A stretch of 64,000 bases of DNA from Sphingobacterium sp. lm-10 (GTDB taxonomy: Bacteria > Bacteroidota > Bacteroidia > Sphingobacteriales > Sphingobacteriaceae), in assembly GCF_023554555.1 (NCBI RefSeq), contig NZ_JAMJWC010000001.1, positions 186,001 through 250,000 on the forward strand, written 5' to 3'. Shown one piece after another: positions 18,618 to 27,696 of the stretch. Positions within the stretch are counted from its first letter, which is position 1. Each line of letters begins with the position of its first letter. Position numbers and translations under genes: made by a program. Under the pieces are notes generated by a model. It was not told where the DNA came from. It saw only the letters and a list, made by a program, of their open reading frames with translations, and searched no databases.

Positions 18618-19334
18618 TTAAAGGTAGTCTACATTCGAAGAAATGCATTGTAATTTTTGATCTTGCTGTGAATAGGACAGTATGAATGTTTTGCTGTAAT
18701 TTAAGCCAAACTCATCTTGATACCAGAATTTAATCTTATACGAGGCAATGATCGGTAGCTCCGCTTCTTGTAAAGGCTCCTGCTTCGAAGGAATAGTGTC
18801 TGAAAGTGAATCTAGTATATTCTCTGATACGGTCACCGTTAGCATGCTGCCTTCCTCCAAGTTAGCGGCAGCAGAGGTATAACCGCCCGGAGTTCTTTTA
18901 ATCGAATAAGGCTGGGAAAGGCTATGGTTCAGGTCAGATTCTACCCGAAGATTCCATGCATTCTTCTTCGTGATTTTAAAAGATGGTTTTAGAAAATAAC
19001 GGGACTCCTCTTGTGCGGGTAAGCTTTCTGCTACGAAACTAATATCGGCATGATGTTGTGATCTGATGTGATAAGCATACAGCTTACTGAGGCTGGTTTG
19101 CTCGCGTTGTACTGTTAACTGGCTTTGTAGTATTTTGTATCCATAAATCGCGGTTACAAGCAATACCAGATAAATCATCCAACTACTAATTGTACCATGG
19201 AATGCCGGATTAAATCCATGTTCTTGGAGTAGAATCATGGCAGGCTGTTGAATTATTAGTCCAATCGCAACCGATAATACCAGGACAAAAAGGATAATCC
19301 TTCCGGCAGAATATGATTTCTTATTACTACGCAT
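18618..19334 (-). CDS. membrane protein of unknown function
   Basis: I do not recognise this 238-aa protein. It has two N-terminal membrane helices (about residues 11-32 and 50-70), then a charged segment (QSQLTVQREQTSLSKLYAYH) and a soluble beta-rich C-terminal domain of about 150 residues without Cys pairs or known catalytic motifs. The topology suggests a short cytoplasmic N-terminus and a soluble domain on the cytoplasmic or periplasmic side depending on helix orientation. It is separated from its neighbours by 76 bp (downstream) and 107 bp (upstream) on the same strand, so operon membership is uncertain. Confidence 0.7.
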   Translation of the reverse strand: MRSNKKSYSAGRIILFVLVLSVAIGLIIQQPAMILLQEHGFNPAFHGTISSWMIYLVLLVTAIYGYKILQSQLTVQREQTSLSKLYAYHIRSQHHADISFVAESLPAQEESRYFLKPSFKITKKNAWNLRVESDLNHSLSQPYSIKRTPGGYTSAAANLEEGSMLTVTVSENILDSLSDTIPSKQEPLQEAELPIIASYKIKFWYQDEFGLNYSKTFILSYSQQDQKLQCISSNVDYL

Positions 19335-19441
19335 CTTTGACCTGTTATTCGCTATAAAAAGTGACGATGAGCGAATATAAACAAATTTATGTAGACCAAT
19401 AGATCGCTTTATAAATAAGAAATAGGGGTTTCTTATACCGA

Positions 19442-20965
19442 TTACCTTTTCATAAAAGCCTGTTCCTCTTCCACTTCTTTTTTTACTCTTTCATTGATGT
19501 CGATTTTTGATCTCAAAAAGCAGAATATAACTGTTCCATGCTCTCTAGCGTTAGGATTGGTGACCGAGTCGACATCCAAAGATTGTTCAAAATAAGGCGA
19601 CGTTTCGGCCATTTCCCTATTTCTTTCATTTGCATTTTTTACACGAATTAAATTAATATACTGCGGTTGAAAATCAAACCAATTTAGATAATCCGCACTG
19701 AATGATACGGCTCTGACCCCTTGCTTCGAATAGTAATTTATTGCTCCAGCTTGTCCATAATTATCGCACAATATGAGCGTCTGTTCTTTGTTTGGAATTC
19801 CACTGTAAATACGATCTACTTTATAGGCTAGCTCCTTCCATCCCAACATATCAGCAAAATCCTGAGGAAGCGAATGTTCTTTACCGTCTTCCCATTTTAA
19901 CATTCCAAATTTTCGGTACAAATCTGGGTTATTTACAATGTACTCCGGATCTTTGTTGGGAAATGCGATGTTATAGATTGGTATAAAGAATAAAATCGGT
20001 AGGGCAATTAGGATTGGCTTCAATACTTTGCCAATTCTGCTTTCACATAATGAAGCTATATAAACAGAGCCGAAAGCAAAGTATATTGGGTAGATTCCGA
20101 TGGCGTAATAATCTTTTGCTCGAAAAAATAAAAAGATAAGTATTGTTGAGAAGAAAGACCAAAAGAAAGTCCGATATTTTTCGAAAGCGGAATCGCGCGC
20201 TAGTGCATACAAACCAAATAGAATAACTACGAAAGTTCCAGGGAAGTAGAGCAGGAGTGAAAGAATTAAATTCCATCTATCTACATGCACAAGTTGTGTT
20301 TCCGAGAGCTCGTTGAGGTGATGAAACACCGGGAAGTTATTTTGAAACTGCCAAATTAGATTCGGCGTAATTAATGCAATAACTATAGCAACGCCATAAT
20401 ACACATTTTTATGGAGTAGAATCCTTCGCTCCTTAGTGATCATCAGTGCAGGCAATAAGCCAAGCAGTAAGAAGATCATGTTATACTTGTTTAGAAAGCC
20501 TAAAGCAAATATGATAGCACATAGGTATATCCACTTCGCTTGTCGTTGATTTAGAAACTTGATCAAGAAAAAGTAAAATGATGTCCAACAAAGTACGTCT
20601 AAGGAATTGGGTTGATACAATGTGTTTAATCGAAACAACACAGAAAAAGTGACACACAACGAACCAAATAGTAAAGCGAATAGGTTTCCTTTTAATGCTT
20701 CGATCGTTTTCCAGACGGCAAGAATCGTTAGTGCTCCAAATAATGCGGGAAAGAATTTGATCCAAAAGATGGAATTGCCCAGCAATTTGATGAGGTAAGA
20801 AATCCAAGATGTTGCGGGGGGCACAGATAGGTATCCCCAAGCCAGATGATTGGCTTGGTCAAGATGTAGCAACTCATCGCGATGCAATTCGTATTCTGGG
20901 CTTATTAAGAAAAATTGAATGAGGAATTTTGCTAAGATAAGAGATACCAGAATGTAGTTTTTCAT
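19442..20965 (-). CDS. GT39-like (ArnT/PMT) polyprenyl-linked glycosyltransferase
   Basis: The 507-aa integral membrane protein has about ten helices. Its N-terminal loop YELHRDELLHLDQANHLAWGY carries the acidic catalytic/metal motif expected of the PMT_2 (GT39/ArnT-like) family, followed by SVPPATSW, also typical. The C-terminal ~150 residues form a soluble domain (YSKQGVRAVSFSADYLNW). These enzymes transfer sugars from polyprenyl phosphate donors to protein or lipid acceptors on the periplasmic face. Donor and acceptor are unknown and no neighbouring glycan genes help. Confidence 0.85.
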   Translation of the reverse strand: MKNYILVSLILAKFLIQFFLISPEYELHRDELLHLDQANHLAWGYLSVPPATSWISYLIKLLGNSIFWIKFFPALFGALTILAVWKTIEALKGNLFALLFGSLCVTFSVLFRLNTLYQPNSLDVLCWTSFYFFLIKFLNQRQAKWIYLCAIIFALGFLNKYNMIFLLLGLLPALMITKERRILLHKNVYYGVAIVIALITPNLIWQFQNNFPVFHHLNELSETQLVHVDRWNLILSLLLYFPGTFVVILFGLYALARDSAFEKYRTFFWSFFSTILIFLFFRAKDYYAIGIYPIYFAFGSVYIASLCESRIGKVLKPILIALPILFFIPIYNIAFPNKDPEYIVNNPDLYRKFGMLKWEDGKEHSLPQDFADMLGWKELAYKVDRIYSGIPNKEQTLILCDNYGQAGAINYYSKQGVRAVSFSADYLNWFDFQPQYINLIRVKNANERNREMAETSPYFEQSLDVDSVTNPNAREHGTVIFCFLRSKIDINERVKKEVEEEQAFMKR

Positions 20966-21041
20966 TATTTAGGAGATATGGAGATTAATGATGGTGTATA
21001 GGTAGACCGATTATTCTATCTTCTAAAATAAAAATTAATTA

Positions 21042-21248
21042 TCAGCTTCCAGCAAGAACAGAGCTAAATATTCCTACCGCTAATTCTGCCCAGATTATTA
21101 CGGTAAAAAGTACCAATCCAGCAGATGCGACGAGTCGGTATTTTTTGTTAACCCTTTTTAATATCCACTTGAGTCCTAAAACGAATAGCAGGATGATCGC
21201 ACCTGCAACTACGAAGTCTAGTGTAGACCAATTAAATCCATTATCCAT
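21042..21248 (-). CDS. small two-helix membrane protein, unknown
   Basis: A 68-aa protein with two predicted membrane helices (VVAGAIILLFVLGLKWIL and a second from about residue 42) joined by a basic turn (KRVNKKYR). No family recognised. Divergent from another 68-aa two-helix protein at 21416. Coding is supported by the regular hydrophobic/basic layout, not by homology. Confidence 0.5.
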   Translation of the reverse strand: MDNGFNWSTLDFVVAGAIILLFVLGLKWILKRVNKKYRLVASAGLVLFTVIIWAELAVGIFSSVLAGS

Positions 21249-21415
21249 AATTCCATATTTTAAGAAGTAAATATAGTGGATTTGCTGATGGCTAGATTGT
21301 TAAAAATAATAAAATTGGTTTGGTGTGATAGTCTATGAAAATTCATCCGAGGCAATGTTTTTGGAAACAAAGTTCTTATATTTAGGAATATAATTTATTA
21401 GTAACCGCTGATATT

Positions 21416-21622
21416 ATGGGAGTAAAAGAGATTGTATTATTGTTTGTTATTCCTTTGTGTGCGTATTTGATCGTACGAGGTTTAGACAAAGTGCGACGAT
21501 TAAAGGCAAATGGGAGTATTCCAATTTGGAAGTATTATACGATGTTGTATATACTATTTTTTTTGCCGTTGGTCGGTTTTCTAATCATCGAAACAATCTC
21601 CGAGAAGAAACCAACTACTTAA
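21416..21622 (+). CDS. small two-helix membrane protein, unknown
   Basis: A 68-aa protein with two helices (EIVLLFVIPLCAYLIV and MLYILFFLPLVGFLII) separated by a basic loop (RGLDKVRRLKANG), ending in a charged tail. No family recognised. It starts with ATG at 21416 and lies 51 bp upstream of cutC on the same strand. A longer overlapping frame exists at 21457-21723 but lacks this membrane-protein logic. Confidence 0.5.
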   Translation: MGVKEIVLLFVIPLCAYLIVRGLDKVRRLKANGSIPIWKYYTMLYILFFLPLVGFLIIETISEKKPTT

Positions 21623-21673
21623 CAATTTTTTTATCTATGACCTCTTTGGTAGCTTTCCTTATATTTGCTCACC

Positions 21674-22432
21674 ATGAAATCAGAAAAAGTGATAGGAAAG
21701 TATGTATTAGAAATTTGCAGTAGTTCGCCCACTTCGGCAATAGCCGCACAGGAAGGGGGAGCCTGTCGAATTGAATTCTGTCAAAACTTAGAAAGTGGCG
21801 GATTGACTCCAACGCATGCGCAGATTGAGCTAGCACGCAAAAATCTAGCAATTGGCATCTTCGTACTCATCCGTCCAAGATCAGGTAATTTCATTTATTC
21901 CAATTTGGAAATTGAAGAAATGATCCATGATATTCAATTTTGTAAAGAAATGGGTTGTGATGGCGTGGTGATTGGAGCGCTAGATGAAAACGGAAAAGTT
22001 AATCACCCTCAAATGCGAGAGCTAATCGCAGCTGCTGGCGCAATGCCAGTCGTATTTCATCGGGCATTTGATCTGTGTAGCAATCCGTTTGAAGCATTGG
22101 AAGCAATTATCGATTTGGGCTGTACACGCATCTTGACTTCAGGCCTAGCGCAAACGGCATGGGAAGGGAGAGATCTGATTCGGCAATTGATTGAAAAAGC
22201 AGCTGGTCGTATCGAAATTATGCCTGGATCAGGCGTGGACGAAAAGAATATACAAGAAATTTTGGACTATACTAGAGCCACGAGCATACATAGCTCCGCA
22301 AAAGAAGTCCACGTATCTACTGCCAAACATAAAAACTTTGCGATACAAGGAATGGATGAACCTCAAACCTTTACATCCGTAAATCGCGTAAAATCCTTAG
22401 TGCGAATTTTAGAAGAAAAATCGGCACATTAA
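21674..22432 (+). CDS. cutC: copper homeostasis protein CutC
   Basis: The 252-aa TIM-barrel protein shows the CutC core: LEICSSSPTSAIAAQEGGA, SGGLTPTHAQIE, VLIRPRSGNF, GCDGVVIGALDENGKV, VVFHRAFDLC and MPGSGVDEKNI. The ATG at 21674 (MKSEKVIGKYVLEIC) fits the family start; an in-frame TTG at 21665 overlaps a TATATTTG box (21660-21667) and is less likely. CutC was linked to copper tolerance in E. coli, but its biochemical role is unsettled. Convergent with the LapA-like gene 13 bp downstream. Confidence 0.92.
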   Translation: MKSEKVIGKYVLEICSSSPTSAIAAQEGGACRIEFCQNLESGGLTPTHAQIELARKNLAIGIFVLIRPRSGNFIYSNLEIEEMIHDIQFCKEMGCDGVVIGALDENGKVNHPQMRELIAAAGAMPVVFHRAFDLCSNPFEALEAIIDLGCTRILTSGLAQTAWEGRDLIRQLIEKAAGRIEIMPGSGVDEKNIQEILDYTRATSIHSSAKEVHVSTAKHKNFAIQGMDEPQTFTSVNRVKSLVRILEEKSAH

Positions 22433-22445
22433 GAAGTAATTCGCA

Positions 22446-22748
22446 TTAATCTCTACGTAGATAATCGCGATCAGCATCGGATAAGTTCGATGTCGGTGCT
22501 ATAGGGGTTGTATCGTTCAGATCTGAATCCGTGTTATGGAAATTGCTTACACTGTATTCTTTCTTTTTGCGACGCCTGAATAAAAAACCTCCTGCTATCA
22601 TACCAAGTAAGAAGAATATACCGAGTATAATCAACTTGGATGTGTGAATTGTTCCAAATAGCCAAAAAGTTGCTTCTTCTCTATTGAAAAATAAAACGAT
22701 GATAACGGTGGCGAGAATGATGGCGGAGATGATACTTTTTACATTCAT
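22446..22748 (-). CDS. LapA-domain-like small membrane protein
   Basis: The 100-aa protein has two membrane helices; the segment NREEATFWLFGTIHTSKLIILG followed by a Gly-rich helix and RRRKKK matches the general layout of LapA (DUF1049) domain proteins, which take part in lipopolysaccharide assembly. The C-terminal tail of about 35 residues is hydrophilic. Assignment is by pattern only. It begins 35 bp after the terminator of the ribosomal operon and so has its own promoter or depends on readthrough. Confidence 0.6.
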   Translation of the reverse strand: MNVKSIISAIILATVIIVLFFNREEATFWLFGTIHTSKLIILGIFFLLGMIAGGFLFRRRKKKEYSVSNFHNTDSDLNDTTPIAPTSNLSDADRDYLRRD

Positions 22749-22783
22749 AACGAGAGTCTTATGTTTAAGATAAAAGTAACAAA

Positions 22784-22811
22784 AAAGGGAATATCAAATG
22801 ATATTCCCTTT
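22784..22811 (-). terminator. terminator of rpsF-rpsR-rplI
   Basis: On the minus strand a 13-bp stem (AAAGGGAATATCA paired with TGATATTCCCTTT, 2-nt loop) is followed by a T-run (TTTTTTG). It lies 25 bp after the rplI stop. Confidence 0.85.
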
Positions 22812-22836
22812 ATAATTTTTATTGCGGTATGCGAGC

Positions 22837-23280
22837 TTACTCAGCTACTACTTCAAAAGGAACTTGTACCTTTACTTCTTTGTGTAAGTTAAGGTTAGCT
22901 ACATATTCACCTAAGTTTTTAGGCTCTTCTTCGAAAGTAATGCGGCGGCGATCCACCTCATAACCTTGTGCTTTCAACGCTTCAGCAATCTGAAGGCTAT
23001 TTACTTTACCGAAGATTTTGCCGCTTTCGCCAGCTTTAGCTCCGATAGTTAATTTAATAGCTTCTAATTTAGTAGCCAATTCAGCAGCATCCTTCTGGAT
23101 TTTTTCTTGCTTAAATTGTGCTTGCTTAATGTTTTCTGCTAGCACTTTTTTTGCTGATGATGTTGCCAAAGCAGCAAATCCTTGAGGAATTAGGTAGTTA
23201 CGGCCATAACCTGGCTTTACTACTACGACATCGTCTTTCTCTCCAAGGTGTTTAACATCTTGTCTTAATATAACTTCCAT
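22837..23280 (-). CDS. rplI: 50S ribosomal protein L9
   Basis: 147 aa, normal length. The N-terminal domain has the conserved GYGRNYLIPQGFA loop that binds 23S rRNA, followed by the long connecting helix and the C-terminal domain (KSGKIFGKVNSLQIAEALK-like). Third gene of the rpsF-rpsR-rplI operon, 14 bp after rpsR. Confidence 0.98.
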   Translation of the reverse strand: MEVILRQDVKHLGEKDDVVVVKPGYGRNYLIPQGFAALATSSAKKVLAENIKQAQFKQEKIQKDAAELATKLEAIKLTIGAKAGESGKIFGKVNSLQIAEALKAQGYEVDRRRITFEEEPKNLGEYVANLNLHKEVKVQVPFEVVAE

Positions 23281-23294
23281 TATCGTATACCTCT

Positions 23295-23558
23295 CTATTT
23301 AAGTGAATCAGTTACGTAAGGCAATAGTCCGATAATACGTGCACGTTTAACGGCTTGAGCTACTTTACGTTGAAATTTCAGTGATGTTCCAGTAAGACGG
23401 CGAGGTAAGATTTTACCTTGATCGTTTACAAACTTCAATAGGAAGTTACCATCTTTATAATCGATATACTTAATACCGTTCTTTTTGAAACGACAGTATT
23501 TTTTACGGTTGTCCTCTACTTTAGGGGCTGTTACGTATTGAATGTTCTCGTTAGCCAT
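23295..23558 (-). CDS. rpsR: 30S ribosomal protein S18
   Basis: 87 aa. The [14 protein letters not shown] and [27 protein letters not shown] segments are the S18 signature. It partners S6 in the 30S platform. Its start codon overlaps the rpsF stop (both use base 23558), so translation is coupled. Confidence 0.98.
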   Translation of the reverse strand: MANENIQYVTAPKVEDNRKKYCRFKKNGIKYIDYKDGNFLLKFVNDQGKILPRRLTGTSLKFQRKVAQAVKRARIIGLLPYVTDSLK

Positions 23559-23926
23559 TAGCCTGCTACCTCCTCAGTTTTGGTTTCTGTTTTCTTGTTG
23601 AATGCTCCGCTACGTTTCTTCTCATTGTAAGCAAGTGCATGCTTATCCAATGCGATAGTAAGGAAACGCATCACGCGCTCATCACGCTTGTATTCAAGCT
23701 CTAATTTTTTGATTAATTCACCCGAAGCCTTGAATTCAGTTAAGTGATAAAATCCAGTCGTTTTTTTCTGGATTGGATACGCTAATTTTCTCAAACCCCA
23801 ATTGTCTTCAGCGACAATTTCGGCTCCGCCCTCTACAAGAATATTTTTGAACTTCGCAATCGCTTCGTTCGCAGCATCTTCAGAAAGCAACGGGGTAAGA
23901 ATAATGACAGATTCGTACTGTTGCAT
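23558..23926 (-). CDS. rpsF: 30S ribosomal protein S6
   Basis: 122 aa. Starts [12 protein letters not shown] and contains [21 protein letters not shown], characteristic of S6, with a charged C-terminal tail ([12 protein letters not shown]). First gene of the ribosomal operon with a textbook Bacteroidota promoter at 23976-24005. Confidence 0.98.
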   Translation of the reverse strand: MQQYESVIILTPLLSEDAANEAIAKFKNILVEGGAEIVAEDNWGLRKLAYPIQKKTTGFYHLTEFKASGELIKKLELEYKRDERVMRFLTIALDKHALAYNEKKRSGAFNKKTETKTEEVAG

Positions 23927-23975
23927 TTGTTTAATATGTTATGTTAATTAAATCGTCTCCGTATACACGGAAGTG

Positions 23976-24005
23976 CAAAGGTAGAAAATATATTCGAAAA
24001 GCAAA
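23976..24005 (-). promoter_or_regulatory. rpsF operon promoter
   Basis: On the minus strand TTTG (24005-24002), 18 bp, then TACCTTTG (23983-23976): the canonical -33/-7 promoter of Bacteroidota with about 45 nt of leader before rpsF. Confidence 0.85.
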
Positions 24006-24164
24006 AAATAACCAAACAGTAATTTTTAAGATCTAACAGATTATAATTCGACTACTCCCAGTACGTTAAGCCATTTGTAGACGCGAATATATGGATCATC
24101 AACTCAGATAACCTACTCATATGGGCAATATATCTTATCTTTATCCCTTTCTTATTTTGTACTC

Positions 24165-24638
24165 ATGAATCCTACTTTTTATCCAGCGCTTTTAGCGCAA
24201 TGCTCGACTTTGATTATGGAGAAAATAAAGCAAATAGAGACCTCTTTGGATTTATCGCAGGATTCCTTAATAAGTGATACAAAAAGCAGCGCGGGAGATA
24301 AGTATGAGACCTCTCGCGAAATGATACAGCAAGATCTCGACCGTCTGCAACGACAGCTTAAGGAAGCACAGAAAGATCAGCAAGTATTACAATCGATTCC
24401 CTCACTGCCTCCAACCAAGGAAAACCGCGCGCGTTTAGGTAGTTTGGTAAAAACAGAAACGGGCTTGTATTTCTTGTCTATTGGAATTGGGAAGGTAACT
24501 TGTTTGGATCAAATCGTTTTCGTCGTATCTTTACAGTCGCCAATAGGACAGTTATTATTGGGCAAAGGTGTTGGCGATAGTTTTACCTTCCAACAAAAAT
24601 CTCACGTTATTTCAGCTATACAACAGGCAGAGGAATAG
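24165..24638 (+). CDS. GreA-like transcript cleavage factor homologue
   Basis: The 157-aa protein has an N-terminal coiled coil with the motif SSAGDKYETSREM, which resembles the acidic tip of GreA/GreB (where D and E residues enter the RNA polymerase channel), and a C-terminal globular domain (SPIGQLLLGKGVGDSF) like the GreA C-domain. Homologues in Bacteroidota are sometimes labelled 3-oxoacyl-ACP synthase, which the sequence does not support. A role at RNA polymerase is inferred. Divergent from rpsF; convergent with the EamA gene. Confidence 0.75.
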   Translation: MNPTFYPALLAQCSTLIMEKIKQIETSLDLSQDSLISDTKSSAGDKYETSREMIQQDLDRLQRQLKEAQKDQQVLQSIPSLPPTKENRARLGSLVKTETGLYFLSIGIGKVTCLDQIVFVVSLQSPIGQLLLGKGVGDSFTFQQKSHVISAIQQAEE

Positions 24639-24685
24639 CTGGACCTTATCATAGTGCTTATTGATGGTACTCTATGTGTTGTTTG

Positions 24686-25114
24686 TTACTCTGGCCGATC
24701 GGACAACGCAATGAGTACCGCACCGGCAACCATAACTCCCGCACCTACAATAAGTTGCCAAGTGATCTTCTCTTTCAGGAAAATGACGGATAATAAAATA
24801 GCTATCACCAAAGAAGTGCGTTCTATGGTGACCACATAGGATGCCGGGCCCATCGATAACGCTTTGTAGGAGAAAAGCGTAGACAACGTAGTTAGTAGGC
24901 CAGCACTAAGCAGATAGATCCAAGCTTGCTTATCAATCTCTTTCAGCGCAGCGAAGTTTCCTTGGTACATTACGACAGACCATGTAATGGTGAGAATCAG
25001 TATAGATTGTATGGCAAATGCTAGACTTGAATCCACATTCTTCAAGCCTGCTTTTGTCAATACGACTACCAATGCTGCCGATATTGCGGCTAGCAATGCC
25101 CATAGAAACCACAT
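24686..25114 (-). CDS. single-domain EamA/DMT-family transporter
   Basis: 142 aa with five helices (half the size of the usual ten-helix DMT exporter). The ending VIFLKEKITWQLIVGAGVMVAGA is the EamA repeat signature. Half-size members work as dimers. Substrate unknown. It starts 64 bp downstream of the SDR gene on the same strand; operon possible. Confidence 0.85.
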   Translation of the reverse strand: MWFLWALLAAISAALVVVLTKAGLKNVDSSLAFAIQSILILTITWSVVMYQGNFAALKEIDKQAWIYLLSAGLLTTLSTLFSYKALSMGPASYVVTIERTSLVIAILLSVIFLKEKITWQLIVGAGVMVAGAVLIALSDRPE

Positions 25115-25178
25115 AATTATCTGTTTGAAGCAATAACATACGCCAATGATAAATGTTATTTAACGTGTAGCGATTTTA

Positions 25179-26597
25179 TTATTTTGCGATGTTTCTGATC
25201 ATTCCCCTAAATAGAAAGAGATGAAAAGGGAGCATCGCGTACCAGTATAATCTTCCTGCAATACCGTGCGGACGAAACGTGGCAATTTGCTCCAGTTCCT
25301 CTTTTTCATTAATGCGAAACTCTAGCCAAGCTTCACCGGGAAGTCGCATTTCAGCGTATAATAATAATCTTTTTTCTTGCCTGCTAGATAGCAGTACCCG
25401 CCAGAAATCAAGCACCTCATCAGGAGCGGTTTCGAGCGCATTTCTTCTGCCTCGTCGCAGGCCTACGCCTCCAAATAAGCGATCCAAAAAGCCTCTGAAT
25501 TGCCACAGCCAATTTCCATAGTACCAGCCATTACGTCCGCCAATCGCAAATATTCTTTTCAAGGTTTCGTCTGGATTGTTCAGGGCAATGGTTTTACGAT
25601 CTGTCAACACGCCGAACGCCGGCACTTCCACGTAGGTAGATAATCCTTGCATAGCACGTCTTGTGCCCGCTTCTTTCCAAGTGGACAGCACCAGATTTTG
25701 CTCTATCTTGCCAAATGCCAGTTTGATTGCATCGCGGTAAGAAATCAAGTTAATGCCCAATTTTTCTGCCCACTCGTTTTCCACCGGAACGACATCAATG
25801 CGCATGCTGTCTACTAAATGTCGCGCTAAACTAAAAGAGGTGGATGTGATCAAATACAACCAGTAGGATGATAGCCTAGGTGTGAGCACAGGTACAATGT
25901 ATATTTTGCGTTTCAGATTGCGAACGCTGGCAAAATCTTCCAGCATTTGCTGATAGGTCAGCAGATCCGGGCCGTAGATGTCGATATGTCGGTCATACAA
26001 TTCTTCCTGCTGTAGTACGCCAATCAGAAATTCAATCACATTTCTAATAGCGATGGGTTGGCATTGGCTTTTTAGCCATTTTGGTGCGACCATTACAGGA
26101 AGCTTTTCGACCAAATCTCGAATAATTTCAAACGATGCACTCCCAGAACCAATAATGATACCTGCCCTTAGCGCAGTAACTGGAACAGCGCCTCCACGTA
26201 AAATATCTTCTACTACTTTTCTGCTGGCCAAATGGGCACTTAAAACATCGCTGTTGACGATGCCACTGAGGTAGATGATTTGTTTAGCATGGGTCTTTTG
26301 AAGTGCTTCCGCAAAATTTTCGGCAGACGTTCTTTCGGTATTACTAAAACTGTTGCTTCCGCTTCCCATGGAATGTACCAGGTAGTAAGCCACATCAATG
26401 TCTTTAGGGATTTGATCCATCGAAGCTGGCTTCATCAAATCGGCTTCTACAACGGACAGCTTGGCTGATTCGTGCGTGTCATGCAGGAGGCGTGCAGCAT
26501 CCCGTACCAAACACACAACTTCATGACCCTCTTGCAATAGTGCCGGCAAAATTCGCTTACCAATATATCCGGTGGCACCGGTTAATAATATTTTCAT
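25179..26597 (-). CDS. NAD(P)-binding SDR protein with DUF2867 domain
   Basis: 472 aa. Residues 1-290 are an atypical SDR/NmrA-like Rossmann domain beginning KILLTGATGYIGKRILP and containing YYLVHSMG and the Tyr/Lys-poor active site of atypical SDRs. The C-terminal 160 residues (from about GVGLRRGRRN) are a DUF2867 domain ending in a hydrophobic LYWYAMLPFHLFLFRGM stretch. Such proteins are widespread in Bacteroidota without a proven reaction; a role in ubiquinone/membrane redox has been suggested for relatives only by similarity. Confidence 0.85.
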   Translation of the reverse strand: MKILLTGATGYIGKRILPALLQEGHEVVCLVRDAARLLHDTHESAKLSVVEADLMKPASMDQIPKDIDVAYYLVHSMGSGSNSFSNTERTSAENFAEALQKTHAKQIIYLSGIVNSDVLSAHLASRKVVEDILRGGAVPVTALRAGIIIGSGSASFEIIRDLVEKLPVMVAPKWLKSQCQPIAIRNVIEFLIGVLQQEELYDRHIDIYGPDLLTYQQMLEDFASVRNLKRKIYIVPVLTPRLSSYWLYLITSTSFSLARHLVDSMRIDVVPVENEWAEKLGINLISYRDAIKLAFGKIEQNLVLSTWKEAGTRRAMQGLSTYVEVPAFGVLTDRKTIALNNPDETLKRIFAIGGRNGWYYGNWLWQFRGFLDRLFGGVGLRRGRRNALETAPDEVLDFWRVLLSSRQEKRLLLYAEMRLPGEAWLEFRINEKEELEQIATFRPHGIAGRLYWYAMLPFHLFLFRGMIRNIAK

Positions 26598-26917
26598 ACC
26601 ATACTAGGAATTGAGGGTGCTATAGCAACACATATTAAGTAGTAATAGTCGAACCTTTAAAAATTAAGATTGTTTGCTTTGTGCGTTTTTGATGCTTCAT
26701 TTTTAGGTGAGTAGATTACGTTAAAGGAATATTGAACAATAATATGTTAGTTTTTTAACTTTTAATTGATAAATAGATCCATCGGATACTTGATTTTTCC
26801 TTTTTTTAACTTAATTTTGATAACGAAGTGAATTTTAATCACACTCGGAGCTCACCGCTTCCGCTATCATAACTAAACTACATATTATTCACTGATTACA
26901 ATTTTACTGCTCAAACT
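26598..26917. other. intergenic region, AT-rich
   Basis: 320 bp between divergent genes. No ORF or RNA gene was seen. It contains the promoter at 26790-26819 for the gene starting at 26918, leaving a leader of about 90 nt. Confidence 0.6.
26790..26819 (+). promoter_or_regulatory. promoter of the beta-barrel/S41 pair
   Basis: TTG at 26790-26792, 19 bp, then TAATTTTG at 26812-26819, an exact TAnnTTTG box. Confidence 0.65.
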
Positions 26918-27658
26918 ATGCACAAAAAACTTTTACTCCTATTAGTAAGCCTGTCGTCTTTGGCTGCGATGCAAGGATATGCTCAGCAACAACGCTACGA
27001 AATTGGTTTGTCTGCCGGGTATACCCGAAATTCCTTAACTACTGATAATGGTTACCGTTCCTTTACGAGGCATTACCCTCTCAACGGTTTCCAGGTCGCC
27101 GTTCCTATGCAGTATCACGTATATGATTGGCTAGGTGTTCAATTGGATCTTACCTATATACAAAAGAACTACGCGGTTCGTCGAACGGGATTTTTCGAAG
27201 GAATTGAAAGTGAGTTTACCAATAGCTTTTTACAGGCTCCTTTGATGGCTCATTTCTCCTTCGGAGGAGAAGATCTACGTGGCTTTTTGAATCTGGGAGG
27301 CTATGCAGGCTATTGGGTAAGCAGTCGTATACGTGGTGCTAGTGCAGATGTGTTTTCTGCTGGCCGTGATTTAGGAGACGATGAGCAGTTGTTCCGATAT
27401 ACTGATCTGATCGATTTGTACAATTACGATGAGCGTGTAGCCTTTGACAGTCGGCGTGATCGCCGTCTGGAACTCGGGCTTTTGTCCGGTGTAGGTTTGG
27501 AGTACCGTGTATCTCCAAGCTATAAGGTCTTTGCTGAGGCCCGTTATCACTACAGCCTCACAGATTTGCAAAAAGACTATATGGTCAATCAAATTCCACG
27601 CTATAATAATACGCTTGGTGTACAAGTAGGTGTATTCTATGGTTTTGGAGGGCGCTAG
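26918..27658 (+). CDS. outer-membrane beta-barrel protein (PorT-like)
   Basis: 246 aa with a signal peptide (LLVSLSSLAAMQGYAQ) and alternating amphipathic strands; ends LGVQVGVFYGFGGR. The layout (YEIGLSAGYTRN; MQYHVYDWLGVQLDLTYIQKNY; FLQAPLMAHFSFG) is that of the outer membrane beta-barrel (OMP_b-brl_2/PorT-like) family common in Bacteroidota. Specific role unknown. Followed after 38 bp by an S41 lipoprotein protease, likely co-transcribed. Confidence 0.75.
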   Translation: MHKKLLLLLVSLSSLAAMQGYAQQQRYEIGLSAGYTRNSLTTDNGYRSFTRHYPLNGFQVAVPMQYHVYDWLGVQLDLTYIQKNYAVRRTGFFEGIESEFTNSFLQAPLMAHFSFGGEDLRGFLNLGGYAGYWVSSRIRGASADVFSAGRDLGDDEQLFRYTDLIDLYNYDERVAFDSRRDRRLELGLLSGVGLEYRVSPSYKVFAEARYHYSLTDLQKDYMVNQIPRYNNTLGVQVGVFYGFGGR

Positions 27659-27696
27659 TTTTTTTATTTCACAATTACTTATTTTAAACAGCTAAA

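Noticed and set aside
24152..24159. TTATTTTG before the GreA-like gene as a promoter
   Set aside because: One mismatch in the -7 box and no TTG at the -33 position.
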